A DNA stretch of 64,000 nucleotides, from contig JASWJB010000206.1 in the NCBI GenBank assembly GCA_032433595.1, positions 1-64,000 on the forward strand. Direction: 5' to 3'. The notes below the pieces were generated by a model. That model made no database searches and was not told where the DNA came from. It saw only the letters and a program-made list of their open reading frames with translations. Position 1 is the first letter of the stretch, and every line of letters starts with the position of its first letter. Below, piece after piece: positions 10,794 through 22,680 of the stretch. This DNA comes from Conoideocrella luteorostrata (lineage: Eukaryota > Ascomycota > Sordariomycetes > Hypocreales > Clavicipitaceae). The position numbers and the translations under genes are program-made.

Positions 10794-11982
10794 ATGCCAC
10801 CTCAAATCAAACAGGATCTAAATAGATCCGGATGGGAAAGTACCGATTTCCCATCAGTTTGCGAAAATTGCCTACCCGAAAATCCCTACGTGAAGATGTT
10901 GAAGGAGGACTATGGTGCTGAATGTAAATTGGTATGTCAACTCGGACCGCGCACACTTTTGAGCGTTGAACTAATTTGATAACAAGTGCACAAGACCATT
11001 CACCGTATTTAGCTGGAACGGCGCCGACCGAGCCCAAGGCCGGAAGAAGAAGACAAATATTTGCTTGACCTGCGCCAGACTCAAAAATTGCTGTCAAAGC
11101 TGCATGCTGGACCTCTCCTTCGGCTTGCCTATTGCAGTCCGTGATGCGGCATTAAAGATGGTCGCTCCTGGACCCCAATCCGATATCAACAGAGAGTACT
11201 TCGCCCAGAACAATGAGCAATTAATTGAAGAGGGTAAAGCTGGCACGGAGGAATACGAGACTACGGACGAGAAGGCGCGAGAACTTTTACGTCGACTGGC
11301 AAACAGTAAACCGTATTTCCGCAAAGGACGAACTGTAAATGAATCGGAACTTGCAGGGAGCAGCGTGGGAGGCGACGTGTCGATTGGTTCTGGTCAAGGT
11401 GGTACGGGTCCGGTTCGAACGCGCGACAGTAGGGCAGCGGCAGCGGCAGGTGCCAGACCACGAGGCGGAAAAGGCCGCCAAGCATTCCCCAGCGCCGCGC
11501 AACTACCTCCGAGCCCCAAGGATTGGCTTCCACCTGATGACAAGACCATGATGTCTTTGTTCGTCACTGGAGTGGAGGATGACCTACCTGAGTTTAAGCT
11601 GCGAGATTTCTTCAAAGTTCATGGCAAGATTAGAAGCTTAGTGTGCTCGCACATGTCACACTGTGCATTTGTCAACTACGAAACTCGACAGGCGGCTGAA
11701 AAGGCGGCTGCGGCATGCCAAGGACGCGCAGTAATTGCCGGATGCCCGCTACGTGTTCGATGGGGACAGCCCAGGGCGATCGGCAATATGAATAGAGAGG
11801 AGAGAGGACAGATGCTCCGCGATGCGCGAGTTGGTGTGCCGAGAAAACCGCAGCATCAGAGAGCTATCGAAAGCGGATCGGAAACCGCTAGTTCAGCCGG
11901 CCCTTCTACAGCTGCTCCTGTTGTCGCAGCACCCCCAGGCGCAGACGACGCACCCAATTACGCAAGTCTTTCTGGAGACTAG
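10794..11982 (+). CDS. slt11: pre-mRNA-splicing factor Slt11 (RBM22/Ecm2/Cwf5 family)
   Basis: Exons 10794-10931 and 10987-11982 give 377 aa. Family members sit in the catalytic core of the spliceosome and contact U6 and the intron. The N-terminus has the zinc-binding cysteine pattern (CENCLP, then [22 protein letters not shown]). A glycine-, alanine- and arginine-rich linker ([16 protein letters not shown]) follows. One RRM lies at about residues 234-310, with RNP-like SLFVTGV and CAFVNYETR and ending [10 protein letters not shown]. The C-terminus is low-complexity. It is convergent with mzm1, with only 235 bp between the stop codons. Confidence 0.92.
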
Positions 11983-12217
11983 GGCATATTATGGCAAATC
12001 TTTAGCATGCATGGTGTTTGGCGTTTGGAGATGTTGCATGACGGGATGACGGCAATCCAAACCATCCAATGTATAGGGACTGGGCAGATATGTATGGTAG
12101 TTATAATTTTATTGCATCACGGATAGGAGGATATTATTTCAAGCGTACCGTCATAAACAGATAGTAATTTTACATTTGTTGTACATAATATATGTTCTTT
12201 CTGACATTGCCTTCGCT

Positions 12218-12704
12218 TTATCTGCTGCCGCCACCGCAGCACCCTTCGCCGCCAATTGTTCCTTGTCCGGCCATCTTTATAGTATCGTTATCGCCTCTCT
12301 CAGTATCCTCGTGGATTCGCAGTCCTGCAATATTCTCAGCTAATACGGCCTTTATGGCGAATACAGGAGGCAAACGGCATGGGGAATGTGGTAACATACG
12401 ATACATGTTGTCCTCACCATCAAGCTTCTTTCCTTGTACAACATTCGCTCTCAGAAATTTGGCAACTTCTTGCGCATGCTGAATAGCCTCTTTAGTGGCG
12501 GAATCGGACGAGCTCATCGAGGACTTTTGTCTGAACTCGTGTCGAATTTGTTGTTTCGCGGCAGCTAAAACCGGAGCGTCGCCTGTGGGCTGTTAAGATC
12601 GCAATTCATGAGACTTAGGGGGCGGGCAAATTGCTCTCGCGCTGCGCACCTTGAAAGGCGATGCGCGCCGCGCGCATCAAGTTCCTGTAAGCTGCTAGAG
12701 CCAT
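12218..12704 (-). CDS. mzm1: mitochondrial zinc maintenance protein 1, LYR-motif family
   Basis: Three exons (12704-12650, 12582-12400, 12324-12218) encode 114 aa. The N-terminus carries the LYR-type signature AAYRNLMRAAR. The central helix includes RHEFRQK and the end has the family motif RIHEDTERGDND. Mzm1 is a mitochondrial matrix chaperone for the Rieske protein Rip1 during complex III assembly, and its loss affects matrix zinc. All three splice joins fall in the expected phase and give continuous family sequence (AFQ-GDAPVLAAAK and MY-RLRIHED). The protein ends in an unusual Gly/Cys tail, GEGCCGGGSR. Confidence 0.88.
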
Positions 12705-13019
12705 TGTAATGTTGAGTTGAAGCGCGACCACAGGGGTCGAAGCACAAATTTGGCATCTGAATGTGGTACTGGCTCTGAAGCTAATTAGATTCATGCCGCA
12801 AGTCATTGAAGGCTCTAACTGCGGACCCCGGGTTTAACCGCTTTCCGTTGGCTGCTGCCACCAGAACCGGTACGCAGCCGGAATTTCAGCGTGTTTTCAG
12901 AGTAGGCCCCACTGAATATCAAGCGCAAGAAAAAAAAAAAAAAAGGTAAGACTGTGCGACCGTCCACTTCAATTATTCAACCCTCACCGTCCTGCTATCT
13001 TCTGAGGAACGCCACCAAC
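12705..13019. promoter_or_regulatory. shared divergent promoter of mzm1 and zuo1
   Basis: A 315-bp spacer between divergent start codons. It contains a poly(A) tract at about 12929-12944, about 75 bp before the zuo1 ATG. Such a tract is a plausible nucleosome-free core-promoter element. Confidence 0.45.
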
Positions 13020-14456
13020 ATGGCAACTGTTACGCAAGTCGCAGAGCTCCCTCTGCCCATTCTTCCCGACGGATGGAGTGCCGAAAAGGACTTCAAGGCT
13101 GTTGGACAGCTCTCTGGTGCTGTGCAGCGCAGCATCGAGCCTGTTGGCCCCCACTTCCTAGCACATGCCCGCCGAGCTCGCCACAAGCGCACTTTCTCTG
13201 AAGACGACCGCATTCAAGCCCAGGAGAGCGTCAAGAATGTCGAGGATGGTGATGAGAGCGATGAGAGCGAGGATGAAGATCCCATGATGCTTCAGCGCGA
13301 GGCCAAGGACTGGAAGGTATGATGCGATCCCTACGTGCAAACTTCTGCGCCCCTTATTTCGACCATGTTAAATTCCTGAAGCTAACGGGAAGGTTTTGTT
13401 GCAATCTTGTAGAGCCAAGACCATTACAAGATCCTTGGAATCTCTAAATACCGCTGGAAGGCTACCGAAGATCAGATCAAGAAGGCGCACCGCAAGAAGG
13501 TCCTCAAGCATCACCCTGATAAGAAGGCTGCACAGGGCCGCACCGAAGATGACCAGTTCTTCAAATGTATCCAAAAAGCTACCGATGTTCTTCTGGATCC
13601 TGTCAAGCGTCGCCAGTACGACTCTGTCGATGAGGAAGCCGATGTCGAGCCGCCCAACAAGAAGCAGCTCCAGAAGGGCGACTTTTACAAGCTCTGGAGC
13701 AAAGTCTTCAAATCTGAGGGTAGATTCTCCAAAACCCACCCGGTTCCTTCATTTGGGCCAGCCGATGCTACCAAGGAGCAGGTTGAGGATTTCTACAACT
13801 TCTGGTACAACTTCGACAGTTGGCGCAGTTTCGAGTACCTCGATGAAGATGTTCCCGATGACGGCGAGAGTCGCGACCAGAAGCGTCATGTTGAGAGAAA
13901 GAACACCAATGCCCGCAAGAAGAAGAAGGCTGAGGACAACGCCCGTCTTCGCAAGCTGCTAGATGAGGCCTCTGCCGGTGACGAGCGTATCAAACGTTTC
14001 AGACAGGAAGCCAATGCGGCCAAGAACAAGAAGCGAAACGAAAAAGAGGCGGCTGAGAAGAAGGCCGTCGAGGACGCTAAGGCCAAAAAAGAGGCTGAAG
14101 AGAAAGCCAAGGCTGAAGCTGAACTTGCTGCCAAGGCTGACCGTGAGTCCGCAAAGAAGGCGAAAGAGGCGGCCAAGAATGCCGTCAAGAAGAACAAACG
14201 TGTGCTCAAGGGTTCAGTTAAGGATGCCAACTACTTTGCTTCTGGTGGTGAGGCATCCGCTTCCCAAATTGACGCCGTCCTGGGAGATGTCGAGCTTGTC
14301 CAGGGCAAAATCGACCCCGATGAAATGGCCGCTTTGGCTAGTAAGCTTAACGGTCTTACTGTTGCTGGCGAGATCAAGGCTGTCTGGAACGGAGAGGTCA
14401 AGAGACTTGTTGATGCTGGAAAGCTTAAGGATGGAGATGCCAAGAGTCTGGCATAA
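13020..14456 (+). CDS. zuo1: zuotin, ribosome-associated J-domain cochaperone
   Basis: Exons 13020-13316 and 13413-14456 give 446 aa. Zuotin pairs with the Hsp70-like Ssz1 in the ribosome-associated complex and stimulates Ssb on nascent chains. The acidic segment before the intron (DESDESEDEDP) precedes the J domain that starts DHYKILGI at residue 102. Its catalytic HPD is at residues 133-135. The zuotin homology domain follows (FYNFWYNFDSWRSFEYLDED). Then comes a long charged Lys/Ala/Glu helix, about residues 270-370, which in the family bridges the ribosome. It ends in a short C-terminal helical bundle. It is a complete single-copy housekeeping gene. Confidence 0.95.
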
Positions 14457-16548
14457 ACCAACCCGACTTGATCATTTCTCTGAGCGGATGAGGGACAATT
14501 GCTGGGGATGCAGCAATATGGCTGTGCCCATGTAAGCTACACATAGACAAAATTTGAATGATAGACGAATGAATTAGACATCATACGGCCGTTCCTCCTC
14601 ACCAAGTACATGAATCGGTCTATCTCGAGTGTATTATGCATATGCATATGCATACTGCAAAGAATGTATTCGCATCACGCCACTTGAGGACGGTATGTGC
14701 TGCGTGATCATGTCATATCATTGACAAACTCATTGTAGGTGTACTATTTTAAACCTACAATTTCGTGGATATACCTGCGACCACAAGGTAGCTGGGGTTT
14801 GACATACCACATTACTTGATGGTTCCAGTGTCGTGTGTCGAGCACCGTAACCTTGATGACCGCAGGATTGTTAGTCAATCAAGCTACAATACAGTTTCCA
14901 CACTGCCCCTTGAAGGCTATTGCCGTTTCTAACTACCATAGTAATTCTGTTCAATGGAAGAAGTCCATTTAATATTGCTTGCATTTTTGTTTTGGAATTA
15001 TTATGCCACGTGTAACATAGGAGCCCTCTGGTTGGGAAGAATCCTCAATCGCCGCCACTGAAAGACTATCTAAAAAGCAACGCCGGCAAAAGAAAGCCAC
15101 GGAACTTGGTCCAGGAGTGCACCAGGCCTGTGCGGAAGGTACATTGAGACAAGATGACGATGCCTGTCAGTTATTGCTTTTTCAGTGCCTGCAGTTAGTT
15201 GCAGACTAGCAAAATGGAATGCTGTCACAGCTCGGAGTACTCCGTGCTTGCATGCTAGCATATTTTAAAAGGATACTTTACAATCATGGAATGATGGAAT
15301 AATGAAAAGATTATGCCATTCAGCAGTGATTGACAGGCCTAGGACCCAAAAAAAAAAAAAAAACCGAACTACGGAGTATGGAGTGCGAAGTCAGTTGTCT
15401 CAGCGTTGATTATATGGTCTGGTGAGTTTCATGGTTGGCAAGTTGGCCGGTACGATGCGCACTCCGCTCCGTGACGTCAGCCAGTCTATGCTGTTTCACA
15501 CGGTCTAAGAAAAGGAAATATTCTCCAAAGACTTGGGTATTCCACCGTCCGCCAGCGCCCTCGACACGCAGCAATTGCTAGCCTTATACGGCGTAGAATA
15601 GTCGGGAGTTTCTTTTTCTTTTTGGTCTATGAAAGATTCTCCCCAATCACGGCGCAGTGCTCCAGAGCGAATGTAAATGGACATAACCCACGCGCGCTCC
15701 GTAGAACTTGCTCCGGCCGCAATGGCGGATGGCGTACCCACCACGAGCAGGTGACTACTAGTAGCTGGCTTGAATGTCCACTGGTTGCCGCACGCTGCAG
15801 GGCAGCTGGCTAAACGGCGACGCGGGAGGCCAGGCAGCCAGGCAGCCCGGCAGCGGAAATGCAGATTGGCTTAACCGGTGCATGCACTTGCAATGCACTT
15901 GCGAGGACTTGGCATTAGCACCAGACACCAGCATGTCACTGCTATTGGCTGCGAACCGCTTGGCTGCCTGTTTGACTCCCGGGCTCTCAAACAAGAGCTT
16001 TCCCCATCACGAATTTGTGAGTTGTTGCCTCCCCCTCTATGACCACACGGTGCCACCACCCGCTCTGCTTTCGGAGGAGGGGTGGAGCTTGGTCCCTCTA
16101 TTTTCAGGGTACTTGCTTATCCCCGTCTCCACCTCCCCCCTCGCCACTGTTCACTTTCTTGGACCAAGAATGGGTTTTTGCCTTTCCCATCTGAATTTCC
16201 AATCTCTACAATTCGCCATCTGAGCACGGTCTAAAATTTGCAATTCTGGGTCAAATTCCATCTCGTTGCCCATCTGGAAATATATTTTTGTTCTTATCTG
16301 CGTACGTCCTTCAATAATTAGGTCGTTGTTCAGGCTTACTTTGTCATATCCAGCAGCCTGCCAGCTTTGCCTCCCCCCAATCCCATCTCCGCCCTGGCTA
16401 AAACTCAGCCCTTCATCCTACCAGAATCTACTCCCTATGCCGCCCAGCTGGCTCAATCAACCGCATCCAACTCCGTCATTCAGGCGCAGCCGATAAACGA
16501 TTTTTTTTTAAATCTCGCATCCTCATAGCAGTGCCTCCAGACCTCTTT
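14457..16548. other. 2.1-kb intergenic region upstream of the GATA gene
   Basis: No gene was recognised. It holds TACGGAGTA-type words at 15232-15246 and 15370-15384 and a poly(A) run at about 15349-15363. A strongly pyrimidine-rich stretch at about 16030-16520 probably contains the leader and transcription start of the downstream gene. Confidence 0.45.
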
Positions 16549-17257
16549 ATGTCTACTGGCGCATCTCCAGTTCCCGGCGGAGAACATGTCGGCCTTCATC
16601 AAGGCCGTGAAGCCCCGCGCCACGGCTGCCCAGAGCCCGCGGGGGCAAAATTATCGTTGAACACATTACGCCTGGGGGAGAGTTTTGACACGGTAAGTGA
16701 CAAACTTCACTATATTTTACTCCCATCTTCGTGTAGTGCAACTCTTCATCGAAGGTCAATGCTACTATGATGCTAACACATTTGGGTTGCAGATCAAACT
16801 CGATGTCGGACTCTTGGCCTGGCACATTGGTCACTTCCCACCTGAGAATGACGGGGTCGATAGAGTCTGTGATGATGAGTTATACGCCATACAAGAATTG
16901 TCACAAAACATCCATACCAACGTCGACAAAATCTTTTCCCTCCGAAACCAAAATGCTGAACCAACGGAAGCAGAAAGCACGGTTGAAGAAGCCCTCAGCC
17001 CCCCAGAAATCCAACGTCCAGTGCATCACAAATCAAAACCTAAGAGAAGAAGAAGCAACGAAACTGAACACTGTTTGAGAATTCCAGTCAAGAGGCGGAG
17101 AAGTATCAATTGTCGCATGTGTTTAACCGACCACACTCCTAAATGGCGAAGCGGCCCGGCCGGTCCTGGGACACTTTGTAATGTTTGTGGTTTGATATAC
17201 GCTAAGCGGAGAGGCAGAGTTCTCTCAAAACTTGTTAAGCAGCCCTCTTCCTGCTAG
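16549..17257 (+). CDS. small GATA-type zinc-finger protein
   Basis: The model has exons 16549-16692 and 16793-17257, 202 aa. A single intron with donor GTAAGT and branch-like GCTAAC near the acceptor keeps phase 0. An 18-nt micro-exon inside it (16737-16754) would also stay in frame and cannot be excluded. One GATA finger lies near the C-terminus with Cys at residues 155, 158, 177 and 180 (C-X2-C-X18-C-X2-C). It contains TPKWRSGPAGPGTLCNVCG, preceded by basic PVKRRRS and followed by YAKRRGR. The 18-residue loop and GP..P.TLCN sequence are of the White-Collar-2 class, but no PAS domain is present here. It probably binds GATA sites. The upstream half has no recognised domain. Confidence 0.75.
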
Positions 17258-18470
17258 CTTATGATTATGAAGATATAGGCCACTCTGGGGAGGGACAGAC
17301 GTAGAATGGATATCGGTTTTCCTGCACATACTTGAAAATATATGTACTCGAGGTTAGGCACCTTCCCCCCTTCCCTCCCCCCCCTTTTTTTTTAATGGCT
17401 GGTTCTTGTTGGACTGATACCGTATGTATTGTATTAATCTCTTCTACGCTGAATTATACCCCTTCCCGCAGATTAGATAGCACCTTGACGTTCTCATATA
17501 GGCAAGCTTTTGCAAAATATCGAGTGTTTTTGTTTTTCACTATCATTGTGCAATGGCTATATTGTGGAATTGAGCATACATTACCTTCACAGATTCCCAT
17601 GATGCAATGTATATGAATACTGAACATTCCAGCCCAAAAATATACGAGCGAACATGACCTACGCCGCTGGTTTCTCATTTGAACTCACACTAGAGACCGC
17701 CTTGACTACCTTTGCTTAATTTCGTGTCTTGCATGCCAAAGCTGTCGTGCTCCAAATTGCTTTCGATAAAATGAACCTATATACCATGGCCGTATTGACT
17801 GCAGCAACTATCTTGCCTCCCGGCATTTGTGCTGCCCAACAGCCAATTGAGCACAAAGATTTCCGCACGCACATTTTCAAGGACTTCCTGCTCCCAGGGA
17901 TGGCATCGCTGGCATTTGCAGTCATGTGCTTCTGTTGGCTAGAACGGATGCTTCAGCTAGATTGTTGTCTTGCGGCTAGGAAATGCCCCGAAAGATAACT
18001 GTGATCGTTGTTGGAGACCTCTCAAAGCGTGCAATAATACGCCGTGGTGGTGCTGTTTGTTTCTTCTGGCCTAGATACCGGTTTTATGCAAAGGCATCAC
18101 GTCAAACTCAACAGGTCATTGGCATTGGTGCACTTTCCCACATTCAGTTTGCAGCCCCGGGCCGTTATGTGATACCGCTCATGGGTATTTGGAGATCGGC
18201 GCTGCCAGCAATGTCAGTACGTTGACGGTTTCGCTTGAAGGAAGAGATAGTTCTTGTACTATTGGTTGAGGGCTAACTAGGTAATCTGTCAGCCGTTGGT
18301 TGTCACGGAACCCATAGATAAAATCGGACGGATGCGATGGTGGAAGAATCTAAAATGGAGACTGCGCACGCAAGTAGCTCGACCAACTCCCCCATATCTA
18401 GAGAATCATTTACCTGCCTTTCACCGGGCGGGTGCCATAAGACTCTTTTTACATACAAAAAACCAACACA
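17258..18470. other. intergenic, mostly featureless
   Basis: A C/T homopolymer-rich run lies at 17365-17396 in the presumed 3' UTR of the GATA gene. A short open frame at 17729-17998 has hydrophobic stretches but no recognised family, and I do not call it. Confidence 0.35.
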
Positions 18471-18475
18471 ACGAG

Positions 18476-18900
18476 GCCCCAAAACGGCCAAAATGTTTAG
18501 AACTACGATTATCCCGATGGTTCATCACCACAGTCGTTGCAGTCGCTGCTGCCATCGATATCTTCATGTACAGTATGATCTCGCCAGTTCACCCCTACAG
18601 CACTTCGAGATAGGGCTGGTCTATCTGACGATCAAATTCAAGCATGGACTTCGGCTCTTCTGTCACTGTTCACTGCTGCTCTGCTGGCCACTTCGCCCAT
18701 CATCGGCTACATCGCTGATCGAACCGAGTCACGCCGACGGCCTTACTTATTTGGCTTGTTCAGACTGGCGGTAGCTACAGGCTTGCTCTGCGCTGAGACA
18801 CATCTTGGACTCTAGACTGTCGGCCGCCTATGCCAAGGAGCTGCGGCTTCCATTGTATGGGTGGTTGGGGGCCTGAGGCTGGCTTGGCTTCATCTCACAC
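18476..18900 (+). pseudogene. relic of an MFS drug:H+ antiporter (N-terminal part)
   Basis: The first transmembrane segment reads RWFITTVVAVAAAIDIFMYS up to about 18588. The frame then shifts by one base. The next frame gives LSDDQIQAWTSALLS, a second membrane segment, and the MFS loop signature GYIADRTESRRRP (about 18598-18760). An in-frame TAG at 18812-18814 replaces a likely TGG before TVGRLCQGAAAS. Homology fades after about 18900. This corresponds to roughly the first three or four helices of a twelve-helix transporter, so it is non-functional. Confidence 0.7.
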
Positions 18901-21900
18901 GAACTTCGTACGTCATTGCATGTAATCCTTTTTGGATGCGGAAGGCTGCAGGATGCAGGTTTATATGAGTTCCAATGATATCTTTCTCACATCCTATAGA
19001 GATGTGCAGTGGTATTCTACTCGGCGCTGTCGAGAGCCTACTGGAGCAGAGCGGTGTCCATAACTTCCTGACTTAATCACCCCGTTGTGTACTCCGTAGA
19101 GAAGCAGTGACTTCGAAGAGTGGGCTGAGAACGGGACAACAATTGTGACCACACAGAAGGCGTTCATGAACATCATCTCACATGTAGATGTCTACGTAGC
19201 TGTGGAAGAAGTAGTGGAAAGCGGGATATGCTCGTAGGATTAATTTTCTAGCCCGGTAGGCAGAGGTTCCAGGGTAGGCAGCACAGCACCCCATGTAACC
19301 CTAATATTGGGGGAATAATTGACACGGTTGATGTGGACGTCTCATAAAGAATCTGCGATTGTGACGATTTGTGTAGGTATCCGTGGGTGTGTCAGGCGCG
19401 AGGCCATTCCGTAATGTTTGCGCTGAACTGTCATTGACCTGGTTGGTAATGTCAATAAGGCTTTTGCTTTCGGTCTTTGACACAGTTTCCCATGGACTAA
19501 GCTGCCGCGGCGAAAACGGGTGAAGACCGAATCGAGACCATTGTGGGCTTGACCATGATTGACCGTGGCTACGGCACAGGCTCGCCTTATCTTGAGAGGG
19601 ATGCCTTCAGTGGATTACGTAGGAAAGATGACATATGCAACTCAAAGTATGGCCAGGGGCTCAGCTTGGCAGAGAGGACTGCAACTGTGCTCAAAGGGAA
19701 GCATGGACGCAGATGGTGTCGTCGACGGCAGCGCCGTTGTCTCATGCTAGAGACATTGCCTCTTCAACAGCTGCGGCGCCGGACATCACGACACATAGAT
19801 CAGCAGCATCACGTAAGTAACTGTGTTTGGTTCTGGTGCTCAGCAAGATAACCCACACGGTCTTCGCAACTTCCCATGCGAGGACCCTTCGAAACATCAT
19901 GCGTATGGTACATAGCGAGGACGGCGCGTTGAGAGCAAATGCGGGAGACCGAAACTCCCCCAGCCCATACGGACATTCACCGCACATGTTTTGCAGATAC
20001 AGCGGATTAGCCAGTCCGGAAACAACGATGGGAAGTTGCCTGGTCTCGTCTTTACGCAGCTACTGACGAGGCTTGTACGCAACTGGCGCACACACTGATG
20101 GAACAAATACAATGCTTTTGTTTCTATCATAACAGCCTACGTTCCAGCATCAAAAGGCATCTCCCTGAGAATCAACCTGAGGAGACGCAAACCATCAATG
20201 CTCATCACTCAAGTGACCATTTGAGTTGCATGACGTAGCTTTTGTATTCAATCGATGGATAACTATCGGTCAAGCTCTCTGTCGATTTCGTCTCCCGTGA
20301 GGGGTACGACCCATGGCGACGGACGGTACGGAGTAAACCGCGAGGCAACATGATCGGATCGTTTGTCATTTGCGGGGATGCAGTGTCTGTCCGTCCTTGC
20401 AGCGAGCAATGAAAGTAAAGTGCAGAGTTGGCCGAACGAGCAACAGAATGTTTCGTAACGAGGCAGTGCTGACAAAACATGCTATTTGAGATGTGTATCA
20501 GCTTCGTTCAGGTTGTACTCTCAGATCAATGAGCAAGTTCGTTGCGTGCCTGTGTTGGATAGGGGCGGAAGATGGCCACCCGGTCAGCCAGAAGCTCAAG
20601 TCGTGTTTCGTCTACGTATCCAGCGACATCCGTCCAAGAGAGTCCTTCAGCCTTGTCGCACACAGGAGTCGCAAGCTGACAGAAAGAGAGTCTGTCACTG
20701 GACCACCACCCGGGCAGCCTACATCGGGTCTGTGTACGGAGTACGGAATACGGAGGATTATTGTAGGTAGCCCCAGTCGCACATTCTCATTCTGCTTCGG
20801 CGTCACTTAAACTAATTACCTAGACATATCAGGTTGGTCATTCTGCACGTTTTGCTAGGCATGTAGTCATGCCCCCCGCCCTCATTCCTTGTTCGTCGCA
20901 ATTCATGTCCTGGTCAATCACTCACTACTAGTAGTTATGTGCCTTATGCACTAGCCAATTCTATCATCTTGTCTCTGGTGCGTCGATGGTAATCAACCAC
21001 TGCAGCGACCATGCAGGAGACTGACACGCTTTGCGTAATGAAGCTTCTTTCTGCGCCTTGCATCTTGAAAAGCCCAGCGCCACCAGGCTGCGCACGCATG
21101 GTTTCTACCGCTGTGATGGAAAAGTGACGGCAGCATACTCCGTACCCATGCAGCCAGACATGCCAGGCCTCTGCCATGGCGCCTCTTCTCGCAAACCAGG
21201 TTTGCCATACCACCCAGCTAGTTACCGGCATTTCCCAGTTGAGGAAAGGCTTGCGAATGGATAAATTCGCAAGCTTGTCCCATCTTGGCCATTGGCTTGT
21301 AGTTATGTATGTACTTTTCAAAATGCGCAAACAATAATAACAACAGCCTCCCCCTTCAATCCCCCTTTCGTCACCAAAATCTTCGGTCCGAATTCGGGGG
21401 CAGGTATCTCTGTTAACTACCCCGTAGGCTTGCCAGGGCATCTATTCATAGGGCATTTGAGACAACCTGTGTCCTTCCTAAACAGTGCTAACACAACAAG
21501 GCATGATAGGCAAGTCCAGAATTGCTGATGGGCACTCATGCTGCCCTTGTCCAGCCGCAGGGAAGATGAATGGCGCGCCTGAGCGTTTCGGCTGCTTCCG
21601 CAAGCAAAATTTACACCAGCACTCAGCGGCCCTACTGGACTGAGCTGAAAAATCTGTCTCTAGGCCGTGAGGGGAAGTCACGGGAACGTGTATATTGCCT
21701 GCCATGGGGACAAATTCAGGTTATCCGGTAACTCCGAAGCACTAGAACGCCACATATTCAGGTTTTTAGAGCGCAGTTCGTGGCACACACACCACACACT
21801 CACGACACTTGCTGTTTCTGCAAGGTTCGTGTTGGTATGTGGCGCAGGCAATGGCAAGCCATGCACGTCAGATCGATACTTGCTAGTACGTCTTGTCCAA

Positions 21901-22680
21901 AGTCCCCTAACCTACGGAGTAACTCCTGTGGAGGCGGCAGGCGGACCAATGGGGGAATCTACTGTAGAATCTCCGTATACTCCATATACTCCGTACAAAT
22001 GTGGGAAACATTCGGTCTTGCTTCATATTTACGATGAACTTTATTAGCACACGCGGGCAGAGTCTTGGATGACAGCTGCAATTGATTGCCGCTGATCTAC
22101 GGAGCGCAGATTACTTTTACTTGGCAATGCTAAGAGTCCAATTTCCTCTTAATGGCTTGCATAGGACCCGCCAACACCACTACGTTGTGCGTCAAGGAGA
22201 GTTTCTCTGCGCAGTAACCACATTGGGCAATGTTTGCTTCGCAAGCTGGTATCTTTTCACAGGTATCCTGCGGCAATTGTTGACGCTAACTGCCATGCGC
22301 TTGGCCGGCTTTTCTCCCTCCAAGCGTTCCCCACGAACACAAGCCGCCCTGTGGGGAAGATCCAGGGATACGACACGGAAAGGGTGGAGTCGGATGAGAC
22401 CAAGTGTTAAACCAAAAAGCTCTTCCCCAACGGGGAGGGAAGATTCGAGAGTGCAGGCAGCGACATGTGGGGGAAGGCCAATTGGTCCCTTTGCATCCAG
22501 TACTCCCTGGCTGTTCTATTGCCAGCTTGGGTACGGAGTAATATGGCAAGCTTGAGGCTCTGTTTTCGTCATGTACGGGAGGTTCAGCGTACATATCTAA
22601 ATGTATTAATCAGGCAACTTGTTTGTTTTAAATAACAGCTGGCAGATCAAAGGCAATTCGCTGCCACTAAATTTTTGCTT
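18901..22680. other. 3.8-kb gene-poor stretch
   Basis: I see no supported gene on either strand; several open frames of 60-165 codons lack any recognisable feature. The stretch carries repeated TACGGAGTA-type words at 19090, 20734-20754, 21913, 21971-22002 and 22531. Confidence 0.4.

Noticed and set aside
17729..17998. 90-codon open frame with hydrophobic stretches
   Set aside because: No family resemblance, no splice context, and it lies in otherwise non-coding sequence.
20944..21441. 165-codon open frame on the minus strand
   Set aside because: Composition is Trp/Arg/Cys-rich and erratic, as in chance frames; no domain or splice support.
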